64,000 bases of DNA from Nannocystis pusilla (GTDB taxonomy: Bacteria; Myxococcota_A; Polyangia; Nannocystales; Nannocystaceae). The stretch spans positions 1,737,204 to 1,801,203 of the forward strand of contig NZ_JAPNKE010000002.1 of the NCBI RefSeq assembly GCF_026626665.1, written 5' to 3'. Shown in pieces: positions 8,278-17,547 of this stretch; positions within the stretch are counted from its first letter, which is position 1, and every line of letters starts with the position of its first letter. The notes beneath the pieces were generated by a model. It was given only the letters and a program-made list of their open reading frames with translations, had not been told where the DNA came from and did not search any database. The translations under genes and the position numbers were made by a program.

Positions 8278-9219
8278 ATGCATGTGCAGGTGCTCGTCCT
8301 CGACGGGGTGTTCGACGCGGGGCTCGCTCTGGTGCTCGACACGCTCGACACCGCCAACGCGCTGGCCAGCGCGCCGGAGCAGCGCGCGCGTGGCGGTGGT
8401 CGGGGTGCGGCGGCGGGTCCGGACGCACCTCGGCTTCGCGGTGCCGGTGGTCCCGCGGCCGCGGGCGCGGCCGACGTCATCGTCGTGCCGGCGCTCGGGG
8501 CCAAGACGCCGGACGCGCTGGCGCTGGCGCTGGCGCGGCGCGACGTGGTCGACGCGACGGCGCAGCTGCAGGCCGCGGCGGCCGGGGGTGCGCGGGTGAC
8601 CGCGGCCTGCACCGCGACCTTCGTGCTCGGCGACGCCGGCCTGCTCGCGGGCCGCCGCGCGACCACGACGTGGTGGCTGGCGCCGTTCTTCCGCGCGCGC
8701 TTCCCCGCGGTCGCGCTCGACGAGGCGCAGATGGTGGTCGAATCCGACAACGTGGTGACCGCCGGCTCGGCGCTGGCGCACCTCGACCTGGCGCTGTGGC
8801 TGGTCCGTCGCCGCAGCCCGACGCTGGCGCGCACGGTGGCGAATCATCTGCTGTACGACGCGCGCCCGTCCCAGGCGCCGTTCGTGATGCCCGACCACCT
8901 GGCCCACGCGGACCCGCTGGTGGCCCGCTTCGAGGAGTGGGCCCGCGGTCACCTCGCGGGCTTCACGATGAGCGCGGCGGCGCGGGCCGTCGGGGCGACG
9001 GAGCGCACGCTCGAGCGACGGGTGCGCGCGGTGCTCGGCAAGTCGCCGCTGTCGTTCGTGCAGGACCTGCGAGTGGCCCACGCGGTCCACCGGCTGCAAA
9101 CCACCGACGCGTCGCTCGACGCGATCGCGGCCGAGGTGGGCTACAGCGAGGCGACGACGCTGCGGACGCTGCTGCGCCGCCGCACCGGCCGCGGCGTGCG
9201 AGAGCTGCGGCGGGCTTGA
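8278..9219 (+). CDS. GlxA-family transcriptional regulator (DJ-1/PfpI domain plus AraC HTH)
   Basis: The N-terminal ~190 residues are a DJ-1/PfpI-like amidotransferase fold, with the nucleophile-elbow region VTAACTATFVLGDAGLLAGR followed by the ATTTWWLAP segment. The C-terminal ~100 residues contain two AraC helix-turn-helices (FTMSAAARAVGATERTLERR and DASLDAIAAEVGYSEATTLR). Residues ~37-60 are nonsense in this frame, while the neighbouring frame encodes ARVAVVGVRRRVRTHLGFAV, so two compensating indels near 8385 and 8455 are likely. Divergent from the ABM gene, which it probably regulates. Confidence 0.85.
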   Translation: MHVQVLVLDGVFDAGLALVLDTLDTANALASAPEQRARGGGRGAAAGPDAPRLRGAGGPAAAGAADVIVVPALGAKTPDALALALARRDVVDATAQLQAAAAGGARVTAACTATFVLGDAGLLAGRRATTTWWLAPFFRARFPAVALDEAQMVVESDNVVTAGSALAHLDLALWLVRRRSPTLARTVANHLLYDARPSQAPFVMPDHLAHADPLVARFEEWARGHLAGFTMSAAARAVGATERTLERRVRAVLGKSPLSFVQDLRVAHAVHRLQTTDASLDAIAAEVGYSEATTLRTLLRRRTGRGVRELRRA

Positions 9220-9476
9220 TCAGGTCGAGGGCGACGGACGACGCCGCTGCTGCGTCGTCACAGCGCTGCGCGCACGAGCGCCGTGGCGGCATGACGGACG
9301 TGCGCGCGACCGAGGGTGAAGACCGCAGCGCGGCGCGGAGCACGAGCGCTGCGGCAGGCGTGAGCGAGACGATGGAGCGGCGGACGCTGCAGCGCCGCCG
9401 CCGCGACCGCGGAAGGCGAGCGTCGCGGCGGGCGTGCGGTCGCGGGTCCGCCGATGGCGATGATCTTGCCGCGGGA

Positions 9477-10181
9477 TCAGGGCGCGTACTTGAGGCGGAG
9501 CTCTTCGGCGACCTTGCGGGCGGCCTGCAGCGGCACTTGCGAGCACGTCGTGGTCGCGGCGTCGTGGAGCGTCCCGTTGACCACGACCTCCATCTGCTCG
9601 AGGATGTCGGTCGGCGGGTCGCACAGCGGATCGGGGCTGTCGAGCACCTCGAGGAGGGCGGGATCGGCGAACACCTCCAGCGCCTGCGCGAAGTCCGTCG
9701 CCTCGATCTCGACCTCGAGCACCGGGTTGCCGACGTCGCCGAACTTCTCGACGCGCAAGATGCCGGTCCCCGTCAGCTCGACGAACCCGTCGCAGTCCGC
9801 CCGCGGCGGGCACGGGCCGGCGGCCGTGTAAAGGGTGAAGCGGTCGAAGCCGGTGCTGCCGCCGGTGGTCTCGGTGTCGGGGCCGCTGGTGCCGCTGACG
9901 GAGGGGTCGCTGGCGCTGGGGTCGTCGCCGGTGGTGCCGACGCCGCTGGTGCCGCTGACGGAGGGGTCGCTGGCGCTGGGGTCGTCGCCGGTGGTGCCGG
10001 GGGCCGAGGTGCTCGGGGTGACGCCGTCGGTGCTGGACTGGCCTTCGGTCTCGTCACCCGTGGCGGCGGTCGCGTCGCTGTCGGTCTCGAGGGTGTCGCC
10101 GATGTTCTTGGAGTCGGGGGTGCAGCCGAAGACGAGGGTGGAGAGGGCGAGGTAAGGCAGGAGAAGAGCTCGGAAGTGCAT
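9477..10181 (-). CDS. Putative lipoprotein with Ser/Thr/Asp-rich linker
   Basis: Signal peptide MHFRALLLPYLALSTLVFGC ends in a lipobox (VFGC). A ~90-residue low-complexity linker includes two copies of a 20-residue repeat (TGDDPSASDPSVSGTSG). The C-terminal ~120 residues form a compact domain with a cysteine pair (AAGPCPPRADC) and FVELTGTGILRVEKFGDVG. The domain resembles no family I can name. It is the last gene of the minus-strand operon after the beta-barrel and sigma-factor genes, 45 bp from the sigma gene. Likely an outer-membrane or surface lipoprotein expressed with that sigma factor. Confidence 0.8.
   Translation of the reverse strand: MHFRALLLPYLALSTLVFGCTPDSKNIGDTLETDSDATAATGDETEGQSSTDGVTPSTSAPGTTGDDPSASDPSVSGTSGVGTTGDDPSASDPSVSGTSGPDTETTGGSTGFDRFTLYTAAGPCPPRADCDGFVELTGTGILRVEKFGDVGNPVLEVEIEATDFAQALEVFADPALLEVLDSPDPLCDPPTDILEQMEVVVNGTLHDAATTTCSQVPLQAARKVAEELRLKYAP
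9883..10002. repeat. 60-bp direct repeat, two copies
   Basis: Two copies with an exact 60-bp period, encoding the duplicated 20-residue linker unit of the lipoprotein. An in-frame slippage expansion. Confidence 0.85.
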
Positions 10182-10226
10182 GGTGAATGCTCGTTGGCCC
10201 TGAGTGCCCGGGTCGGCGAAGGCCCA

Positions 10227-11509
10227 TCACGGGGTCGATGATTTTTTTGCGGGTCTGCCTGCGCGGAGAGGCCGCAGTCCAGGCGCACGCGGGCCGCGAG
10301 CGCGCTGTCCGGATGCGCGCGCACGAAGGCCTCGGCCTCGCGCCGACCCTCGGCCGCGCGCTCGGAGCGACACAGGGCGATGGCCCGCAGGCCGAGCCGC
10401 TCGCGCAGCAAGACGCCGGCCGGGAATTCGCGCTGGTGGCGGCGCAAGCCGGTGAGCGCGTCGTCGGTGCGGCCGGCCTCGATCGCGGCCCGCACGCCGG
10501 CGATCAGCGCGGCCTCGCGGGCGAGCGGGTCGGCGCGCGTGGGCTCGGTCGGGCCGTCGGGTGGGGCTTGGTCCTGGCCTGATCCGGGCCCGGCAAGCTC
10601 GGTGACACCGAGGAGCGGGGCTGGCTCGATGTGGTCGTCGGGCTGGGCGGACGCGGGCTCGGCGGGCTCGGTGGAGGAGGGATTGTCGTTGGCGTGAACG
10701 GAGGCGGCCGCGCGTCGCTCGGAGGTCGCGGCGATCGAAGGTGATTCGTCGCGCCGCGGCGCCGCGACGATCACGAGGGTGCCGGCCACCGCGAGGCCGA
10801 GCGCCCAGGCGATGGCTTGATGGCCGGCCACGGCGGCGCTCTGGGCGATGGCTTGGTGGCCGGCCGCGGCGGCGCTCTGGGCGAGCGCGGCGCTCGGGGC
10901 CGCCGCGGCGGCGCCGGTGCCGAGGACGAGCAACAGGCCGGCCCAGACGCGCGCCTGGGCGCCGGGCGGCGGAGGTTCGGGGGCCTTGGCGACGCGCAGC
11001 GCGGTCGGAGCCGCGGCGGCGAAGGTGCGCTCGAACTGCTCGCGGACCAGGCGGATCCGCGAATACACGGTGTTGACATTGACGCCGAGCGTCTGCGCAA
11101 TCTCCGGCGCCGACATCTCTTCATATAAATGCAGCACGAACACGGCGCGACGATCGTCGTCGAGGCCGTCGAGGAATTCGGCGAGCCGGCGGCGAGCCTC
11201 GCGGCGCGCGAGCTCGTCGTCGTCGGCGAAGGCCGGGTCGGTGGCGGAGGCGGCGGCGAGGCGGGCGTGCCGGCGCAGCCGCCGGGCCTCGGTCCGCCGG
11301 TGACGCGCGGCGACCCGCCGGGCGACGCCGAAGATCCAGGTCTTGAGGGTCGAGCGGCCGGCGAACTCGGGCAGGCGGCGATGCACGACGAGGAACAGGT
11401 CCTGCAGCGCGTCTTCCTGAGCCTCGGGCGGGACGCCGAGGCGGCGCAGGCAGGCCCAGGCGTACTCGAAGTGGTCCTGGTAGAGCTCGGGGAAGGAAGG
11501 GCCGCTCAC
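10227..11509 (-). CDS. ECF-type sigma factor fused to a membrane segment and TPR-like tail (frameshift at the end)
   Basis: Residues ~6-72 are sigma region 2 (FPELYQDHFEYAWACLRRLG, EDALQDLFLVVHRRL, LKTWIFGVARRVA). Residues ~115-163 are region 4 (LDDDRRAVFVLHLYEEMSAP, EIAQTLGVNVNTVYSRIRLV). With no stop, the frame continues through a Pro-rich linker, Ala-rich hydrophobic stretches (~187-210 and ~235-250), an acidic linker, and a C-terminal helical-repeat segment (IAGVRAAIEAGRTDDALTGL ... LRERLGLRAIALCRSERAAE). GTG 11509 follows AGGAG. The frame overruns into the next gene; one extra A in the A-run (T-run 10242-10248) gives PQKKSSTP and a stop at 10227. The operon context suggests it controls the neighbouring surface proteins. 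Confidence 0.78.
10811..10882. repeat. 36-bp tandem duplication inside the sigma-fusion gene
   Basis: Two nearly identical 36-bp units start at 10811 and 10847, encoding the repeated AGHQAIAQSAA-like segment just before the second hydrophobic stretch. In frame. Confidence 0.75.
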
Positions 11510-11543
11510 GGTGCTCCTGGGTGCCCGCATGCCAGCGCGGCCA

Positions 11544-13087
11544 TCACGGGAATCGGGCTTCGATGCCGAGCATGGGCCGCAGGCCGACGGGCTGGGACCG
11601 CGCGAGCTCGCCGAGGCCGGCGACGTGGAAGCCGGGGCGCCGCAGGGCGACGAGGACGTCGAGGCCGAGGGTGAGGGCGAGGACGCGCGTGGGGGCCCAG
11701 GCGAGGCCGGGGCTGAGCTGGGCGGCGATCCACAGGTCGCCGGCGGGTCGCGGATCGGCGACGCCGCGGGCGACGGCGTGCAGGTACCCGAGCTCGAGGC
11801 CGGCGCAGATCGGGAACTCCAGCCGCCGCCAGCGCGGGACGCCGCAGCCGCGCACGGCCCCGGTCGCGAGCCGCACGCGCGCGCCGACCTCCGCGGGTTC
11901 GGGGTAGGCGAGGGCCCGCGCGGCGTAGGTGCCGGCGAGCTCGACCCGCCAGGGGCCGCGCAACAGGCCGAGGGCGAGGCCGGCGGCCGGGCTGAAGGCC
12001 GGAATGCCGCCAATTCGCCGCCGCCCGCGAGCCTGACCGCCGCCCGCACCGGGGTACGCGGCGCGAGGGCTGCGGGGGCGCGGGTGTCGAGCGCGGGATC
12101 GTCGACGGGAGAGCCGAGGCGACCGCCCGGCGGCGGTGGGCCGGGGAGGCCGGGGTTGTGAAGAGAGGCGCCGGCGCGCGTCGGGGCGTCGGCGTCGGCT
12201 CCGGAGATGCGCGGGCCACCGGGCGGAGAGGCGTCGGAGACGTTCGCCGGGTTCGCGGATGGGCCGGGCGCGCCCCCGGGAGGGGCGTCGGCGCGCGCCG
12301 AGGCGCCGGGCGGGGCGAGGGGCACAGCGGGTGCGCCACGGGGAGGAGCGTCGGCGCGCGCCGAGGCGTCGGCCGGAGCGACGGGCACACCGGACGCGCC
12401 AGAGGGAGGAGCGTCGGCGCGCGTCGAGGCGTCGCCCGCGGCGACGGGCACACCGGACGCGCCTCGGGGAGGAGCGTCGGCACGCGTCGAAGCGGGAGAT
12501 GAGGAGGCGGGACGGCCGGGCGCGCCGCCGGTAGGGGCGCCGGCGCGGGTCGGCGGTCCGGGGGGCAGGCGGGGCGCGCCGCTGGTAGGGGCATCGGTGC
12601 GGGCCGGCGGTCCGGGGGGCAGGCCGGGCGCGCCGCTGGTAGGGCCTTCGGCGCGGGTCGGCGGTCCGGGGGGCAGGCCGGGCGCGCCGGCGGCGTCGGT
12701 CGCCGGGTTGGTGGGTGGGCCGGGCAGGCCGCCGGGAGGCGCGGCGATCCGCGTGGCGACTTCCTCCGGCGCGACGGCGAGGGCGATCAGCAGGGCCGTG
12801 ACGTCCGCCAGGCTGCGACAGTCGCGGGCCTCGATCAGGCGGCGGTCGTCGAGCTGGGCCCCGCGCAACACCAGCCGCAGGCGCCAGCCGGTCCCGGAGC
12901 GCCTCGCCGCGTCGGCCTCGACGCGCACGACCGGCCCGGGCGGGGGTGCAGGCACGAGCTCGCGCAGGCGCCGGTGTATGTCGTCGGCGCTCGGGCACGG
13001 GGCCGGAGCCCGCCAGGTCAGCTCGACGCGCGGCGTGGCCGGAGGCGACGCGAGCGCGACGAGCAGGCCTGCGAGCGCCAGGACCAC
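11544..13087 (-). CDS. Exported protein with Pro/Gly/Ala repeats and C-terminal beta-barrel-like domain (frameshifted)
   Basis: A short hydrophobic N-terminus (VVLALAGLLVALASPPATP) precedes a ~110-residue domain (VELTWRAPAPCPSADDIHRR ... LIEARDCRSLADVTALLIAL) with two cysteines. A long Pro/Gly/Ala region follows, made of an 18-residue unit (GAPGLPPGPPTRAEGPTS-like, three copies) and a 21-residue unit (STRADAPPRGASGVPVA-like, four copies). A base change of frame near 12010 joins it to a C-terminal outer-membrane-barrel-like domain ending in LRPMLGIEARFP (aromatic final residue). It lies upstream of the sigma-fusion gene on the same strand, 34 bp away, so the two are probably co-transcribed. 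Confidence 0.65.
12270..12720. repeat. Degenerate in-frame repeats, 63-bp and 54-bp periods
   Basis: Units of 63 bp (anchors near 12341, 12404, 12467) and 54 bp (anchors near 12554, 12608, 12662) encode the Pro/Gly/Ala linker of the gene above. Both periods are multiples of three. Confidence 0.75.
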
Positions 13088-13490
13088 GCGCCCATTCTAC
13101 GCCGCCGACAGGCCGCGAGCCGGATAGCGAGCTCGAGCCGCGGAACTCCTCGGCCTCCCAGCGGCCGCCCTTCCGGCCCCGTCGACGGCCCCCGGGCTCA
13201 CGCGTGCGAGGTGGCTCGCGCTCGTCGAACTGCCCCGGAGAGCGATCGCTCGGGCCCGGTGTGGCCCTCACGAGCGCGCCACCGGGTCGGGGATTTCGCG
13301 GTCGTCGATCGCGGCCGCGCGAGCCAGCAGTGCTGTCGCCGACGGACCGCGCCAGCGCTCACTCGCGGCGGTTCAGAATCGACGATCGGGGCGTTGAGGG
13401 CTGGCCGATCGGACATGCCTGTTCAAGCATGTCGGCGACGGCTAGTGCCGGCGCGTTGACACGGTCCGCGGCGCGGGCGAAGGATCGCGC
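13088..13490. other. Divergent intergenic region
   Basis: About 400 bp between the divergent beta-barrel operon and the zinc-ribbon gene. It holds one imperfect ACATGT hairpin (13412-13434) and presumably both promoters. No gene supported. Confidence 0.5.
13412..13434. repeat. ACATGT-family hairpin element
   Basis: Arms GACATGC and GCATGTC are exact complements around an 8-nt loop (CTGTTCAA). Lies about 60 bp upstream of the zinc-ribbon gene start. Confidence 0.55.
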
Positions 13491-13850
13491 ATGGCCCTGG
13501 TTCCAGAGACCCACCTGTTCCCCTGCGCCAGGTGCAGCGAGCTGCTGCGCGTCGCCGATCCGGTCTGTCCGCACTGCGGGGCGATGCGGTCACGAGCGGA
13601 GCGCACGGGCCCGCTGGTCGCTCTGGCCGCCGCCCTCGCGGTGGCAGCCTGCGGCACCCCGCAGCCCGAATACGGCGTCCCCGACACGGACACGAATGCG
13701 GAGACGCTCGGCACGGACGCGACGACGACGGACGCGACGACGACGGACGCGACGACGGACGCGACGACGACGGACGCGACGACGACGGACGCGACGGACA
13801 CGACGGCGCCGACGACCGGCACCGGGACGACCGACGAGACGAGCGGGTAG
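13491..13850 (+). CDS. Zinc-ribbon membrane protein with Thr/Asp/Ala repeat tail
   Basis: 119 residues with a good ribosome site (GAAGGA, six bases from ATG). An N-terminal CxxC...CxxC zinc ribbon (CARCSELLRVADPVCPHCG) is followed by a hydrophobic segment ending in a possible lipobox-like AACG, then a tail of repeated TTDA units (TTDATTTDATTDATT). The DNA repeat is a run of ACGACGACGGACGCG units. The architecture, cytoplasmic ribbon then membrane anchor then extracytoplasmic low-complexity tail, recurs in the gene at 17548. No function known. Confidence 0.75.
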   Translation: MALVPETHLFPCARCSELLRVADPVCPHCGAMRSRAERTGPLVALAAALAVAACGTPQPEYGVPDTDTNAETLGTDATTTDATTTDATTDATTTDATTTDATDTTAPTTGTGTTDETSG

Positions 13851-13882
13851 CGGGACGACCGACGAGACGACCTACGTAGGTG

Positions 13883-15181
13883 CTAGCGCAGCTCCTCGCG
13901 CATGCTCTGGCCGACGAGGTTCACGTCGGGGAAGCGGGCGAAGAGCTCGCTCTCGTGCACGATGTCGTTGTAGGCGAGGTCGACGTCCTGCAGGCGAGGC
14001 AAGCGGGTCGAGGCCGCGAGGGCGCGGGCGCCGGCGTCGCCGATCCGGTTGTAACGGGCCGTGAGCGCCTCGAGGCGCGCGAGGTCCTGCGCCAGCGCCA
14101 GGGCCTCGATGCCGGCGTCGCCGATCGACGAGCCCTCGACGGCGAGTCGCACGAGCCCGCGCGTGTGGGGCGAGGCCGCGAGGCTCGCCAGGCCGCGATC
14201 GCCGAGTCCGTTGCCGCCGAGGTCGAGGTGCTCGATCCGCGCCAGCGACGGCTCGGCTGCGAGTCGCGCCACACCGTCGAGGGTGAGGCCCACCTCGAAG
14301 AGCTCGAGGCTGCGAAGGGCCAGGAGCGTCGGGCTGGCGACGATGGCATGGACGCCGGCGTCGCCGATCGGATCGTGAGCCAGGTCGAGCGCCTCGAGGT
14401 TGCCGAGGCGGGGCGAACTCGCCAGCGCGATCGCGCCGCGCGGGCCGATGCGGTTGTGCGTCAAACGGAGGTTGCGCAGCCGCGGCGGCGGCGAGGCGGC
14501 GATCAGCGCGGCCCCGTCGTCGCCGATGCGGTTCTTCCACAGATCGATGGCCTCGTACTCGGCGGTGAAGGGCGCCGCGAGCAAGGCGGCGACGGACGCG
14601 GGGCCGAGCGCGTTGCCGGCGAGGTCGAGCGCGAGCGGGGCGTGCAGATGCGGCGAGGCGAGCAGGCCGGTGAAGGCCTCGTCCGCGAGGTCCAGGTAAG
14701 CCAGACGGATCTGCCGCAGGACCGCGAGCTCGGGGCGAGCCGCCAGCGCCCGCGCGAGCGCGCCGTCGAAGGTGCCGCCACGCATGGGCCGCCCGAAGCT
14801 CACGACGCGCAGCAGCGGCGCGAGGACCAGCAGGCGATCGGCGGCCGCGGCGAACACGTCGGCGGGGACGTAGAGCTCCTCGACGAAGCCGCGACGGAAG
14901 GTGCCGGGCTGGTAGTCGGGCTTATCGGCGACGCCGAGGAGCTCGCGGAGCTCTCCGACCCACGCGGTCTCGTGCTGCCGCCGCAGCGCGTCCGCTCGCT
15001 GCCAGACGTCCTGCGCGAAGAGCGGGCCGGTTCCCAGCGAGACCTGCAGGCGGATGAACTCGCCGCGCGGGTCGCCGCGTCGCGTCAGCCACTCGGCGAA
15101 GGCCAGCCGCGGCGCGTCGTCGGCCGGGTCGGCGAGGATGCGGGCCATGAACTCGCGCTCGGCGCTCGCGGACGCAGGCAT
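13883..15181 (-). CDS. TIGR02996-type leucine-rich repeat protein
   Basis: 432 residues. The N-terminal ~45 residues (EREFMARILADPADDAPRLA, FAEWLTRRGDPRGEFIRLQV) match the TIGR02996 repeat-companion domain found in myxobacteria and planctomycetes. The rest is a ribonuclease-inhibitor-like LRR array with recurring LxxLDLxxNxIGDxGAxALAxS units (LEALDLAHDPIGDAGVHAIV, IEHLDLGGNGLGDRGLASLA). Likely a cytoplasmic protein-interaction scaffold; the partner is unknown. It follows the thioredoxin-like lipoprotein on the same strand after 111 bp. Confidence 0.88.
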   Translation of the reverse strand: MPASASAEREFMARILADPADDAPRLAFAEWLTRRGDPRGEFIRLQVSLGTGPLFAQDVWQRADALRRQHETAWVGELRELLGVADKPDYQPGTFRRGFVEELYVPADVFAAAADRLLVLAPLLRVVSFGRPMRGGTFDGALARALAARPELAVLRQIRLAYLDLADEAFTGLLASPHLHAPLALDLAGNALGPASVAALLAAPFTAEYEAIDLWKNRIGDDGAALIAASPPPRLRNLRLTHNRIGPRGAIALASSPRLGNLEALDLAHDPIGDAGVHAIVASPTLLALRSLELFEVGLTLDGVARLAAEPSLARIEHLDLGGNGLGDRGLASLAASPHTRGLVRLAVEGSSIGDAGIEALALAQDLARLEALTARYNRIGDAGARALAASTRLPRLQDVDLAYNDIVHESELFARFPDVNLVGQSMREELR

Positions 15182-15292
15182 CGCCGCCGAGGATACGCCA
15201 GCGCGAGCCCGCGATGGCCCGCGCGGGGGTGCGTCCCTTGACGAGCCGGGTCCCGCCGTCGAGCCGCGCGCGCGCTCGCGGAGCGCGTCGGT

Positions 15293-15844
15293 CTAGGACG
15301 ACGGGCCGAGGTCGGTGCGCCCGGTGACGAGCCCGGACTTGCTGCCGTCGAGCAGCGCGAGCAGCTCGCGCTCGATCCCGTTCGGCGCGCTCTCGACGAT
15401 CCGGCCGACCTCACGACCGTCGCGCACGACGATCACGGTCGGGACGTAGCGCAGATCGAGCCCCTCCTTGTCGAACCCGGGGGCGGTCTTCTGCCGGTCG
15501 AGGCCGACGTACTTCAACGCGAAGGGGAGGTCGGGGCCGGCAGCGTCGAGGGCCCGCCACAGGCGCGGGACCTCGCGCCGCGAGTCGCCGCACCAGGTGC
15601 CGAAGATGACCGTCACCTCGGCCCCGGGCGGCACGCTCGCCAGCTTCGCCGCGGCCTCGCGGTCGATCTCCGCGTCGCTGATCCAGCCGGGCACCTCGCG
15701 CTCGACCTGGGCGCGCTCCAGCGGACCGACCAGCACCGGCGGGGCCTGGTCCTGCGACGGCGAGGTCGGCGGGGTGGTCTCGCCGGAGCGACAGGCCGAA
15801 GCGGCGAGCAGGACGGTGACTGCGAGGGAACGAGGCGCGGACAT
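15293..15844 (-). CDS. Thioredoxin-fold lipoprotein with CxDS active site
   Basis: 183 residues. Signal peptide with lipobox (MSAPRSLAVTVLLAASAC), Ser/Thr/Pro linker, then a thioredoxin-like domain: VTVIFGTWCGDSRREVPRLW, YVGLDRQKTAPGFDKEGLDL, YVPTVIVVRDGREVGRIVES. The cis-proline region (VPT) is kept, but the usual CxxC is CGDS: the second cysteine is serine, which suggests a reductase or monothiol role rather than disulphide exchange. Same strand as the P450 gene, 35 bp downstream of it, so probably one operon. Confidence 0.82.
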   Translation of the reverse strand: MSAPRSLAVTVLLAASACRSGETTPPTSPSQDQAPPVLVGPLERAQVEREVPGWISDAEIDREAAAKLASVPPGAEVTVIFGTWCGDSRREVPRLWRALDAAGPDLPFALKYVGLDRQKTAPGFDKEGLDLRYVPTVIVVRDGREVGRIVESAPNGIERELLALLDGSKSGLVTGRTDLGPSS

Positions 15845-15879
15845 GATTGCGCGACGATAGCAAACTCGCGCGGCGAGCT

Positions 15880-17193
15880 TCAGGCGATCCGTTGCATGCG
15901 CACGCCGGTCTGCGGCCCGAGGGTGATCCGGCGCCGCACGATCGGCACCGGCCGTGGTTCCCGCAGGGCCAGGGTGGCCTCGCGCAAGAGCACCGCCAGG
16001 GCGATCCGCAGCTCGTAGAGCGACAGCGCGGCGCCCAGGCAGCGCCGGATGCCGCCGCCGAAGGGCACGAACTCGGAGGCGTTGGGCTTGCGATCGAGCA
16101 TGCGCTGGGGGTCGAAGCGCTGTGGGTCGGGGTAGAGATCGGCGCGCTGGTGGACCAGCGGCAGGGCCACGCCGATCGAGGTGCCGGCCGGCAGCTCGTA
16201 GTCGCCGAGGCGCCACGGCCGTCGCAGCCGCCGCAGCACCATCTCGACGACGGGGTGCAGGCGCAGCGTCTCGTCGATCACCGCGCCGAGGAACGGCAGC
16301 TTGGCGAGCTCCTCGGGGGCCGCGGGGGCGGCCGTGAGCTCGTCCTGCAGTCGCGCGCGGACGTGGGCGTTCTCGGGCCGGTGCAGCTCCTCGAGCGCGG
16401 CGGCGAAGGTGGTCGCGGTGGTCTCGTGGCCGGCGATCAGGAGGGTGCGCAGCTCGTCGCGGATGTCGCGGTCGGTCATCCTCGACCCGTCCTCGTAGCG
16501 CGCGCTCAGCATCATCGACAGGATGTCGTCGCGCTCGCTCGCGTGCGGGCGGACGCGATCGATCTGCTCGTAGAGGAGGGTATCGACGTCGTCGGAGCGG
16601 CGCAGGAACTTCGCCCACGGCCCGAGCCCGAGCGGGGCCCGCTGGAACGCCTCGGCGGCCATGAAGATCGGCAGGGCCGCGTCGAGCATGGCGACGATGG
16701 CCTGCGTGTGGCGCTCGACCAGCGCGCGCTCCTCCACGCCGTAGACCGCGCGGACGATGACCTCGAGCGAGATCCGCAGCCCCAGGTCGAGCGCGAGGAA
16801 CTCCTGCCCCGGCGCGACGGCGGCGAGCGCCCGCCGCGTCGCCTCGGCCATCGTGTCGCCGAAGGCCCGCATGCGCTCGCCGTGGAAGGGCGGCAGCAGC
16901 AGCTTGCGCTCGCGTCGATGCGGCTCGCCGGCCATCAGGAGCAGCGAGTGCTGGCCGAACAGCGGCACCAGAGTGGTGGCGCCGAAGGTGTCGAACAGGT
17001 CGACGTCCTGGATCGCGAAGATCTCGCGGGCGAGCCGCGGATCGGCGGTCAACACCAATTTACCGTGCGCCAGCGGGAGCGTGAACGGATCGCCGTATCG
17101 ATCGCGGGCCCGCGTCATCGCCCCGATGGGCTCGCGCATCACCGCGAAGCTGGTCAGCAAGGTCGAGCGTGGTCCAGGGGGCAGCGCCGGCAC
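15880..17193 (-). CDS. Cytochrome P450
   Basis: 437 residues, full length for a P450. The I-helix oxygen-binding motif AGHETT, the K-helix ExxR (ETLRLHP) and the heme-thiolate loop FGGGIRRCLGAAL are all present, so the protein should be functional. It would hydroxylate or epoxidise an unknown hydrophobic substrate and needs a ferredoxin/reductase supplied elsewhere. The N-terminus MPALPPGPRSTLL is proline-rich with no membrane anchor. The next gene downstream is the thioredoxin-fold lipoprotein. Confidence 0.93.
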   Translation of the reverse strand: MPALPPGPRSTLLTSFAVMREPIGAMTRARDRYGDPFTLPLAHGKLVLTADPRLAREIFAIQDVDLFDTFGATTLVPLFGQHSLLLMAGEPHRRERKLLLPPFHGERMRAFGDTMAEATRRALAAVAPGQEFLALDLGLRISLEVIVRAVYGVEERALVERHTQAIVAMLDAALPIFMAAEAFQRAPLGLGPWAKFLRRSDDVDTLLYEQIDRVRPHASERDDILSMMLSARYEDGSRMTDRDIRDELRTLLIAGHETTATTFAAALEELHRPENAHVRARLQDELTAAPAAPEELAKLPFLGAVIDETLRLHPVVEMVLRRLRRPWRLGDYELPAGTSIGVALPLVHQRADLYPDPQRFDPQRMLDRKPNASEFVPFGGGIRRCLGAALSLYELRIALAVLLREATLALREPRPVPIVRRRITLGPQTGVRMQRIA

Positions 17194-17396
17194 GGCGGGA
17201 GTGTCGGGGATGGCGAAGCGCCTGCCAATGGCACGAGATCGCGCGGGGTACCAAACGGCGATATGGCCGGCGACGCCAGGCGCCCATCGGTGGGGCTCCC
17301 GGCGACCTGTCCTGCGGCCTCGCGCGCCCCCTCCACGAGGTGGACGACCGGCGCCCGTCGAGCCAGACCGGCGCGAATTGAGCGGGCGTCGTAAGT

Positions 17397-17432
17397 CTCA
17401 TGGGACATGTCCCTTTCGACATGTCCCATGAG
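17397..17432. repeat. ACATGT-family hairpin, perfect 15-bp stem
   Basis: Arms CTCATGGGACATGTC and GACATGTCCCATGAG are exact complements around the loop CCTTTC. One of the two best copies of the family. It lies between the divergent P450 and zinc-ribbon genes, so terminator function is less obvious here. Confidence 0.92.
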
Positions 17433-17547
17433 GCACACGAGAGGTCGGGCGCGAGCGAGCGGGAGCGGGCGGCCCGCACTTGCGGGCGCCAGGCCCCGAC
17501 AACGGGTGTAAGCCGCGGGCCTGCGGGCGGCGTTTCGGCGGGCGACG

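Noticed and set aside
9773..13087. Single 1104-residue protein spanning three genes
   Set aside because: The frame joins the repeat-rich barrel gene, the sigma factor and the antisense phase of the lipoprotein only because GC-rich frames lack stops; motif boundaries, ribosome sites and homopolymer indels separate them.
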